A stretch of 64,000 nt of DNA from Musa acuminata AAA Group (Eukaryota > Streptophyta > Magnoliopsida > Zingiberales > Musaceae). The translations under genes and the position numbers were made by a program. A model generated the notes under the pieces. That model made no database searches. It saw only the letters and a program-made list of their open reading frames with translations, and was not told the origin of the DNA. Below, in pieces: positions 56,456 through 64,000 of this stretch (position 1 is its first letter; each line of letters opens with the position of its first letter). Location of the stretch: the NCBI RefSeq assembly GCF_036884655.1, contig NC_088359.1, positions 18,790,501 to 18,854,500 on the forward strand. Direction: 5' to 3'.

Positions 56456-57915
56456 GGAATCTTGTCGAAAATGGATTTTCGAAGTCTTCTCTTCCAATGA
56501 TCGATTGGAATGAATTGGAGAAGAAGGCTTTCGCTCTTAATGCAAAGGTTATGAATGCCTTATTTTGTGCACTTGATAAAAACGAGTTCAACCGTGTTTC
56601 GGTTTGTGAAACCGCATTTGATATTTGGCACACACTCGAAGTGACTCACGAAGGCACAAGTAGAGTGAAAGAGTCAAAAATCAATTTTTTGATACATTCT
56701 TTCGAACTTTTCCAGATGAAACCGAGTGAGACTATTGGCGACATGTTTACCCGTTTCACGGATGTCATCAACGGTCTAAAAGAACTCGAAAAAAGTTTTT
56801 CGGATTTTGAGCTCGTAAATAAGATTCTAAGATCCCTACCTAAAAGTTGGGATCCTAAAGTCACTGCTATTCAAGAGGCAAAATATCTAAACAACTTCCC
56901 TCTTGAAGAACTAATCGGGTCATTAATGACCTACGAGATGACTTGCAAAGCTCATGAAGAGCAAGAAGACATCCTTTCAAAGAACAGGAAGGATATGACA
57001 CTCAGAACTTTAGAATACCACTTGAGAGAAAACTCAAGTGATGAGGACTATGACGATGATGTGGCACTTCTAACAAGAAAATTTAAAAAATTTATTAAAA
57101 GAAACAAGTTTAAGAATGACACAAAAAATAACTTGAACCCAAGAAGGACCAAGTTATTTGCTACGAGTGCAAAAAGCCTGGACACTACAAAAGTGATTAT
57201 CCCCAAGTGAAAAAGAGAACATCAAAGAAGAAGGCACTCAAAGCAACATGGGATGACTCGAGCACGTCCGAAGAAGAGGAGTCCAACACTGAGCAAGTTG
57301 CTCATTACGCCTTAATGACAATCGGAGAGGAGGTAACGAATTTAATAGATGCAGATTTATCATTTGATGAATTATTAAATGCTTTCTATGACTTATTTGA
57401 TGAATGCAAGATTATTAGCAGAAAATATAAATTGCTAAAAAAGGAGCATGATAGTCTTACTTGTAATTTCGATAAGTTAAAAACTGAATATCATGATAGT
57501 TTAGGTTCATGCATAAAATGCCATGATCTAGAAACTCTCCAAAAGGAAAAATTGCTACTTAAAGACACCTTGAAGAAATTCGAGGTTGGTAGCAAGTCTT
57601 TGAACATGATCCTTGCAAACAAGGGTCACGTTCCCAAAAGAAGTGGAATCGGATTTGTGAGAAGTCCTCACCAAAATCTAACCACCTTCATAAAAGGCCC
57701 CATCTTACATGTTCGACACCAAAACAAATGCAACTTTTGTTACAAACTTGGACACAAAACGCATTATTATCCATTCAAGAAAATTAGTCCGAACAGATTA
57801 ATTTGGGTTCCTAAAGGAACCATGATAAATTCTATGCAACATGATAAAAAAAAGTAGATCTATTTTTGAGGCATCCAAAAGCAAATGGGTACCTAAAGAT
57901 CATCCTTTCTTGTAA
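56456..57915 (+). pseudogene. Copia Gag of element E (N-terminus missing, frameshifts)
   Basis: From LWNLVENGFSKSSLPMIDWN through the capsid motifs ALNAKVMNALFCALDKNEFN and SETIGDMFTRFTDVINGL, it matches F Gag; F's stop at 20780 is absent here (Lys codon kept). One base is lost near 57130, shifting the frame, so the first knuckle (CYECKKPGHYK region, 57160-57200) is read in another frame. The second frame, 57207-57857, covers the coiled segment and a second knuckle altered to CNFCYKLGHKTHYY, which lost its last Cys. An A-run insertion near 57848 adds another shift. The family's terminal UAG is UAA (57913-57915) in this copy. Confidence 0.88.
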
Positions 57916-58223
57916 AGATATAAAACATCATAAGCTGGGAGCAAGAAATAATATCCTGCTCTTTGGATTCTTGATATTCTTGACCCGAGATCCAAAAAGA
58001 ACTCACGATGCTCTCTAGCCTAAATAATAGAAGAGGATTAGAAAATTAAAATTACAAATGTGATATAGATACAATCTTATTTGATCCCTCATTATTGGAA
58101 ACCCATGATTCTCACTTCACATATCCTCTGGATTTTCGAACCCATTGATGTCATCCGTTCGTTACTTTTGAATCCAACTATATCATGTACTTACTAAGTT
58201 TGTCATGAACTTGCAAGGCTTAC
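57916..58223 (+). other. Noncoding stretch after gag in element E
   Basis: The first 40 bases resemble the protease lead-in of F (AAGCTGGGAGCAAGAAATAATAT). The remainder has no recognisable motif or long open frame. The target duplication CTTAC of the Reina-type element ends it (58219-58223). Confidence 0.55.
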
Positions 58224-58564
58224 TGATAGAACCCTTGCAGATTCTAAACTTGGGGTTGATCTCTTTAGGGGATCGGCCTCCTTGGAACTCTATAGGGGTT
58301 CCTCCCTCCAAGTTGCTGCTCAAAGGCTGCAGAAAAGATTCATCTATTGCTTATGAAAAGAGAAGGAATACATGGCTATTTATAGGGCTTCTAAACCCTA
58401 ACTCCTAATAGGACTCCTACTTAAGACTCTTACTTCTAACCAACTCCTAGTAGGACTCCTAGTCAAGACTCCTATTCCCTTACAACTCCTAATTCTTCTC
58501 TAAGAAAACACCTCCTACATGAATGCCCCTCTCAATTAGGACTCTCCAAGCTATAGTCCTAACA
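58224..58564 (-). repeat. 3' LTR of the Reina-type element
   Basis: TGATAGAACCCTTGC...GTCCTAACA on the plus strand; nearly identical to 63023-63363. Confidence 0.95.
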
Positions 58565-58578
58565 GACCCGCCCTCTTC
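58565..58578 (-). other. Purine tract of the Reina-type element
   Basis: The complement reads GAAGAGGGCGGGTC, directly before the 3' LTR. Confidence 0.75.
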
Positions 58579-58614
58579 AAATCAGCCTTGTCCTCGAGGC
58601 TGATGATTCATGAA

Positions 58615-60666
58615 TTATGGGAATTTGATCTTCAAGTCGTCATAGTTCTCCCAAGTGGCATCTTCTATTGGTGGGTTCGCCCACTGTATTAGCACTTCAT
58701 TAGTGGGTCATCGTCGTCGAGTCACGATCCGTCGATCAATAATGGCACTTGGCTGGGTCTGGAGTTCTCTTTGGGTAGTCATATTTGGTGGGTGGCTTTG
58801 GGCTGTCTCCAAGCACCTATTTAAAACTTTCGTCTGGTCGTCGGGTTGTGGGTGATATGCCATACTCCTTTCCAATTTAGTACCCTTATAGTGTAATTCT
58901 TTTGAGTCCCAATTGTAATGAGCCATGGGGCTTGGTGCTTCCTCCAATTTTTTTATAATCTTACTAGTCTCTAAATCTTCCTGCCATTCCATCTTAATAT
59001 CCTTAAGAAAGTCGCTGGTCGGAAGTGAAACGACATAAACTTCAACTTGCTCGGGTAGCTACGAAAGCGCATCTACAAGAACATTCTCTTTCCCCTTTTT
59101 GTAAGTTATTTCATAATCAAATCCAAGAAGTTTTATTACCCTTTTTTGCTGCTCAGGGGATGATATTTTTCGCTCCAAAAAGTCCTTGAGGCTTTTATGG
59201 TCGGTTTTAATTTGAAATCGTCGGCCAATCAAGTAGGGTCTCCACCTCGTTGTTGTGCGCACAATGGCGAGCATCTCCTTATCATATGTTGACTTATTTT
59301 GATGGGAGGGAGATAATGCCTTGCTAGTGTATATGAGTGGTCGACCATCTTGTATGAGAAAGGCTCCAATTCTGACTCCAGATGCGTCGGCCTCAATAAT
59401 GAAGGGTCGGTTGAAATCTGGTAGTGTTAGCACCGGCGTCGTCGTCATGGCTGCCTTAACTTTGTCGAAGGCAGCGGAGGCTCTGTCCGACCATTGGAAG
59501 ACATCTTTTTTCAATAAGGAAGTAAGTGGTGCACTGATCTCTCCATAGTTTTTCACGAACTTGCAGTAGTAGACTATTAAACCTAGAAAGCCATGTAGCA
59601 ATTTTATGTTCCTCGGGGTCAGCCAGTTTTGCATTGCTCAAATTTTGAAGGGGTCTACTGCCACACCTTCCTTTGATATGATATGCCCAAGATATTCCAC
59701 CTTATTATGAAGAAAGCAAAAATTCATAGTGTTTGTTGTGTGTTCAAAAGGTGGTTTTCGGTATGTCTTCTTCGCATACTCGTATTTGATGATACCCGGA
59801 TCGAAGGTCCAGCTTTATGAAGATTTGTGCTCCCTTGGCAACTCATCTACTACTGGAATAGGGTATTTATCCTTGATGGTTATGCCATTGAGAGCTCGGT
59901 AATCAACACATAATCGCCATATTCCATCCTTCTTTCGTATGAGGAGCACCGGTGAAGAGTAGGGGCTGCAACATGGCCGAATAACTCCTGTTGTGAGTAT
60001 CTCTTTTACAATCCTTTCTATTTCATCCTTTTGGAGATGTGGATATTGATATGGCTGAGAATTTGCTGGAGATTTGCCTGGAAGAATCATTATACAATGA
60101 TCATGCCGATGGGTAAGAGGTAGGTTGCATAGTTCGTCAAATATATCTGAAAATTCAGGAAGCAAAGGAAGTATATTTGGATCTTCAAATTTTGTTGGCT
60201 CTCCCTTAGTTTGTTGCTCAAGTTGTACCAAAAAGCCACTGCATGCTTTATGCAAAACCTTCTCCATTTGTTGTGTGCAAATCGTCGTTACGTCACCCTC
60301 ACATTTCCCGTGCAGTATCACCTGTTTCTCCTTACTGTAAAATTTTATAATTAGTTGCATAAAATTCTAAGAAATATCACCTAATATCATCAACCATTTA
60401 ATTCTGAGTATGGCCTCATGATCATCAAGAGGGAGGAGGAAGAAATATGTAATTATCTCTTGGTCCTGCAACAACAGTTTCACTTGCGGGCAACTATGAT
60501 CACACTTCAAAATCCGTCCGTTGGCAACCTTAACGACAAACCTGCTGCAATTCTCAATAGGTAAGTTCATATAGACAGCAACCTTACTGTTTAGGAAGTT
60601 ATTAGTGCTGCCCGTGTCGATGAGAACAGTGATCGGTTGTTGTTTGAGAAGGCCTCCAACTTTCAT
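58615..60666 (-). pseudogene. Gypsy Pol with internal deletions and chromodomain end
   Basis: Order on the minus strand: protease with LIDTGSTNNFL (about 60625); RT fingers with [37 protein letters not shown] (about 59990-59850), then in another frame [14 protein letters not shown]. The palm with the family's FDD active box is deleted, since sequence passes at about 59725 from KHYEFL-like to VEYLGHIIS. RNase H follows with FIIEADASGVRIGAFLIQDG, LKDFLERKISSPEQQKRV and ITYKKGKENVLVDALS (59634-59059). The integrase core is mostly missing: an upstream remnant passes near 58830 from YHPQPDDQTKVLNRCLE to the C-terminal part. The chromodomain end, EVLIQWANPPIEDATWE, ends at 58617-58615. It cannot copy itself. 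Confidence 0.9.
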
Positions 60667-61696
60667 CGTTTGTGGGATTGAGTAGCCAACTAGTGTATGT
60701 ACCGTAACTTTGGTCGGTTGTGGCTATTCTTCTGCATCTTCTTCTTCATGTTCAAGGCTCTCTTTTGGATGTTCAATGACCTCTTCTTCTATCGGTTCAA
60801 TCATAAGAAGTCCCTCTTTACTACAGCGATGCTCACGGCTCCACGGCTCATCACAATGCCAACATGGCTCATCACAATGCCAACATAACCCCTTCGCATA
60901 TCGCTCCCAAAGCTCTTCTCTTGTTAACCTCTTTGGTGTAGGGACTTGGTCGAAAGTAGGGGGGCTAAGGGCTTCAATATTACTGGTTGAGGAGCGACCC
61001 TAGTCCTCTGAGCTTCATGGTTCAATTGCTCCTCTTGATGTCGTGCGAAAGAGATGGCTGCTATAAGCGTATACGGTTGTCGCGCTTTAACTTCTCCTCG
61101 GATCTCCGGCTTCAAGCCCTCAATGAAGGTTCTCAATAGCTGTTTTTGATACCAACTATGAGTTTGATTAGATAACCTTTCAAACCTGGTTTGGTACTCC
61201 TGAATGGTAGAGGTTTGTCGGATCTTTGCTAGTTGTCCGTCAATATTCTCGTAATCGGTTGGTCTGAAGCGGATCAACAGTCCTTCTTTGAATTGTCACC
61301 ATGAAAGGACTCTATAAGTATGTTCAAATCAGTCAAACCACTGTATAGCATCCCCTTCAAGATATATAGCGGTAATTTTCACCATAGATGCATCCGCGAT
61401 TTTATGGTACCGAAAATATCGCTCCGCGCGCGAGATCCAACCAATTGGGTCTCCTTCTTCCCATCTAGGGAAGTCCACTCTCATGCATCGATAGTTGGGG
61501 TTGGTCATAGAGCTTCCCCTCTCTTGGAAGTCATATCTTTGGGCTTGGTGTGATTGGGCAAAGCTCTCTCCTTGATATGATTTCTTCGGGCTTAGTGGCG
61601 GCCCAATCTGAGTTCGGTAAAGAGCGTCCGAATCTTATCCTCCATTCGCGCCTCTAAGGCTTCGAATTTAGCATTGATTGCCTCCTTAGATGCCAT
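60667..61696 (-). pseudogene. Gypsy Gag with stops (Reina-type element)
   Basis: Starts at ATG 61696 with MASKEAINAKFEALEARMED, then MRVDFPRWEEGDPIGWISRA and YLEGDAIQWFD, the retrotransposon Gag domain. TGA codons occur at about 61335 (Trp in WFDWFEH) and 61300. From 61277 the frame is open with ENIDGQLAKIRQTSTIQEYQ, FIEGLKPEIRGEVKARQPYT. The zinc knuckle is CWHCDEPWSREHRC near 60850-60895, preceded by a 20-bp tandem duplication that repeats WHCDEPC. It leads straight into protease. Confidence 0.9.
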
Positions 61697-63008
61697 AGTT
61701 TATGCCTCCAAATCTATGATGTTAATATCTCTCTCCAAAGGCATGTATAGGTTGAGAGAAGTGATAGTCGAAAGGGTTGGTGGATCAGTGGATGTAGGCT
61801 ATGATTTAGGCTTATTTTGTGGCAGTTTTGGGTGCAGTTTGAGGGTGTGGTTTAGTGGAGTTTTAGGGCTGTGGATGAAAGTTTTGGATCTGTGGTAGAT
61901 GGCAGCAAAGGTTTGATAGAAACCAATGGAAGTTACAGCAAGTATGTGCTGTCTTATAAGAGTAGAATTATCGTCGAAGAAACAATGGTTTCTCGATATA
62001 ATTTCTACCAAAAACTTAAGAGAATTGAGGAGGGAATTGATAGAAAAATCACAGATTATATGACAGCAAGGATGTCTAATTTAATCAAGAGAATTTCAGC
62101 AGTATAACAGCAATAAAATTGGTGCAAGTTGCGATAGCAGAATTGTCGTCGAAAAATTTCAGCGGGTTACGATAAAAATTTGTAGCAACACAAAATTATT
62201 TTTGGAGATGAATTCCTTAATATATCAATCTTAGATGGAAGCCAAGATGATCTATGAAGTGTATAAGAAATTTCATTAAAAAAAAGATCGCAAATAGATG
62301 GGTTAAGGCAATAATATCCCGCTGAAATTTTCTGCAGCACAGATTTTTAAGTATAGCAGATTGGACGTAAAATATTAGTAGTTTATATTGAGAATTTTTT
62401 GATAAAACCAAAGGGAAATACACTGTTAGGAAGTGTCAAAGCTATCATAAAAACTTCGTAGAGATTTGGATAGAAACAATATAGTAACAAGATCAAACAA
62501 ACAGTGCTATGCGGCTGAAATTTTACAGTGCAGATTTTCAAGTATAGCAGATTAGACGTAAAACATCAATGGTTTATATTGAGAATTTTTTGAAAAAACC
62601 AAAGGGAAATATGCTATTAGGAAGTGTCAAAGATTTTATAAAAATTTCATAGAAATTTGGATAGAAAAAGCACAGTAGCAAGATCAAACAGATGGTGCTA
62701 TGCGGTTGGAATTCTGCAATGTATCTTTCGTCGTAGCGATAAAAACTTTGTGACGAAAGGTTTATGCAGCAATATAGGAACAGTTTTTTTTTTTTGTATT
62801 TTTAAATAAGGATAACTAAATTGCAGCAGCAGTAAGGTAGGAAACCAGAACCTGTTGCAATTCACGGGCAAATCAAAGGATGATCCACGGTGGTGGATAT
62901 GATGGCGGAATTCGGCGACGATCTTTTAAGCAATTGTGGGAATTGCTTTGGGAGGTTGTGGAGGGCTGATGGATGGCAATGGAAGGGCAGCGAGATGCCA
63001 AGAACGCT
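61697..63008 (-). other. Leader of the Reina-type element
   Basis: 1.3 kb between the primer site and gag without a gene. It contains an imperfect tandem repeat of about 190 bp (about 62330-62525 and 62526-62720; TATAGCAGATT and TTTATATTGAGAATTTTTTG in each). The fragment at 376-859 has one unit only. Confidence 0.75.
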
Positions 63009-63020
63009 GCTCTGATACCA
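63009..63020 (-). other. Primer-binding site of the Reina-type element
   Basis: GCTCTGATACCA (complement TGGTATCAGAGC), two bases from the LTR edge at 63023. Confidence 0.92.
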
Positions 63021-63022
63021 GG

Positions 63023-63363
63023 TGATAGAACCCTTGCAGATTCTAAACTTGGGGTTGATCTCTTTAGGGGATCAGCCTCCTTGGAACTCTATAGGGGTTC
63101 CTCCCTCCAAGTTGCTGCTCAAAGGCTGCAGAAAAGATTCATCTATTGCTTATGAAAAGAGAAGAAATACATGGCTATTTATAGGGCTTCTAAACCCTGA
63201 CTCCTAATAGGACTCCTACTTAAGACTCTTACTTCTAACCAACTCCTAGTAGGACTCCTAGTGAAGACTCCTATTCCCTTACAACTCCTAATTCTTCTCT
63301 AAGAAAACACCTCCTACATGAATGCCCCTCTTAATTAGGACTCTCCAAGCTAGAGTCCTAACA
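63023..63363 (-). repeat. 5' LTR of the Reina-type element
   Basis: 341 bp, TGATAGAACCCTTGC...GTCCTAACA, followed by CTTAC. It differs from 58224-58564 by only a handful of bases as read by eye, so the insertion is probably recent relative to its host element. Confidence 0.95.
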
Positions 63364-63368
63364 CTTAC

Positions 63369-63573
63369 CAACTTGAACAATCTGTCACAAACATGTGCAC
63401 GACATTTAGAGTATGCACATCACAAGATCTATCTTGATCATGCAAAATTTCTTATCTTACATTGAAAATTCATACGTAAGTACGTAAGTAAAGTTGATTG
63501 CTCTAAATGAAAATTCTTCTTAAGTCAAAAACATTCAAATCAGATCACATTGCAGTCAGAACAAGTGCTCACT
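63369..63573 (+). other. Noncoding stretch before the ORF3 block in element E
   Basis: About 200 bases continuing element E after the Reina-type insertion. AT-rich; contains a short ACGTAAGTACGTAAGTA duplication near 63474-63490. No gene or recognisable motif. Confidence 0.5.
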
Positions 63574-63854
63574 GCCTGCAAGCGGTGGCACCGCCCCAGC
63601 TGGAGGTAGCACCTCCGGTTGTCACGTGTTGCAAGCGGTTGCACCGCCCTAGCCAACGGTGCAACCACCCGCAATTCTGCCTCATTTTAACCCGAGCTAG
63701 GGCTGGCGGTGGAACCGACCCCAACTCACTCCCTTCCCCTCTTTACTCTTCCAAAGCTTCGCCACCTCCATTTCACCCCTCATTGCATCCCAAATACTCC
63801 TCATTTTGAAGCAAAAGATCAACAATCTCTCCTTCTATTGAAGATCTCACTAAG
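63574..63854 (+). promoter_or_regulatory. Promoter-like block and leader upstream of ORF3 (element E)
   Basis: Palindrome-type units CAAGCGGTGGCACCGCC, CAAGCGGTTGCACCGCC and CTGGCGGTGGAACCGACC (63574-63722), a TATA-like CATTTTAACCCG (about 63683-63694), and a pyrimidine-rich leader. It is collinear in layout with A and B although the sequence is diverged. Confidence 0.5.
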
Positions 63855-63929
63855 GTATTCTCTAAGAACCCCTTAAATTCTGTTTTTGATTCATTTACTC
63901 TTGCTCATTACTATCCTCTTAAATAGCAG
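63855..63929 (+). other. Probable 5' UTR intron of ORF3 (element E)
   Basis: ACTAAG|GTATTCTC begins and TTAAATAGCAG ends a 75-bp T-rich stretch; the acceptor could be TAG (63926) or CAG (63929). It stands 5 bases before the ATG, the same place as in A and B. Confidence 0.5.
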
Positions 63930-63934
63930 TAGTT

Positions 63935-64000
63935 ATGGGGTCTAGAAGATCCTCAAGGGACAAAGGGAAGAGGAGATTAGTGGAAGATTTTGATCTTACC
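63935..64000 (+). CDS. ORF3 start, cut by the window end (element E)
   Basis: 22 codons from ATG 63935: MGSRRSSRDKGKRRLVED, then FDLT at the edge. The basic start followed by an acidic-aromatic run parallels MAPKRSKGKRIEGDSYDHD of A and B, though it is clearly diverged. The position behind the palindrome block and the probable intron supports the assignment. Whether the rest is intact cannot be seen. Confidence 0.6.
   Translation, partial: MGSRRSSRDKGKRRLVEDFDLT

Larger units (their letters stand above)
58224..63363 (-). mobile_element. Reina-type Ty3/gypsy chromovirus, complete ends, deleted core
   Basis: 5140 bp with 341-bp LTRs (58224-58564 and 63023-63363), primer site 63009-63020, purine tract 58565-58578 and perfect CTTAC duplications (58219-58223, 63364-63368). 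Short LTRs, the initiator-Met primer site and a C-terminal chromodomain point to the Reina lineage. RT palm and integrase core have internal deletions. The fragment at 376-1259 is the same family. Confidence 0.93.
56456..64000 (+). mobile_element. Element E: gag and ORF3 without pol, runs off the window
   Basis: It lacks its 5' LTR and the Gag N-terminus. Gag matches F closely, then the sequence leaves the family just after the protease lead-in (RSKK at about 57940-57957). A noncoding stretch follows, then (after removal of the Reina-type insertion) the ORF3 promoter-like block and ORF3 start. So pol is absent between gag and ORF3. Whether the layout is an established non-autonomous type or a one-off deletion cannot be told from one copy. 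Confidence 0.7.

Noticed and set aside
58224..58564. Possible terminal repeat of a host gene family
   Set aside because: The matching copy at 63023-63363, TSDs and primer site show it is an LTR.

Overview
The window looks like plant nuclear DNA made entirely of nested retrotransposons; I found no host gene, rRNA or tRNA. Initiator-tRNA-Met primer sites, Sirevirus-like copia Gag-Pol, a Reina-type gypsy chromovirus and L1-type LINEs all point to a flowering plant. A monocot (Musaceae or a relative) is only a guess.

Layout. An old minus-strand copia element (here 'H') underlies 1952-42772 in three pol pieces (42772-41535, 8282-7971, 3210-2755). A minus-strand L1 LINE sits in its reverse transcriptase with a 14-bp target duplication (8269-8282 = 41535-41548). 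That LINE is split by three LTR elements: C (8680-16392, minus, gag only), F (18843-27843, plus, gag-pol, TSD GTTAT) and A (28761-41342, plus, gag-pol-ORF3, TSD TTTTC). A itself carries a 3.06-kb solo LTR (35935-38998, TSD ATCAT). The RNase H part of H carries another solo LTR (S, 3211-7970, TSD AATTC), which carries a deleted LTR element (4028-7127, TSD TTAAT). The left edge is a further stack: an LTR fragment in a Reina-like element, in a plus-strand LINE 3' end, in the 3' region of H.

Right of 42772, a deletion joins H to element B (42773-50754, minus, gag-pol-ORF3, intact Gag and ORF3, 3' LTR lost). B lies in the gag of element D (50755-56390, plus, gag-only family). After a 65-bp LTR scrap comes element E (56456 to window end, plus, gag and ORF3 but no pol). 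E is split by a complete but internally deleted Reina-type gypsy element (58224-63363, minus, TSD CTTAC).

The Sirevirus-like elements share TGTTGAATCTCG...CCTAACA LTR ends, the primer site, a polypurine tract (AAAAAGGGGGAGA), internal polypurine-tract-like copies and GC-rich palindrome arrays (type GGCGGTGGCACCGCC) upstream of a TATA box. They fall into four coding layouts: gag-pol (F), gag-pol-ORF3 (A, B), gag only (C, D) and gag-ORF3 (E). Pol of F, A or B would have been the natural helper for C, D and E.

The most interesting observation is that ORF3 in A, B and E lies behind its own promoter-like block: a palindrome array, a TATA-like site, a leader, and an apparent 75-76-bp GT-AG intron just before the ATG. 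A second is an in-frame UAG at the same gag/protease junction in A, B and F. Most genes carry stops, frameshifts or deletions. B keeps the most open coding regions and F is the most complete element.
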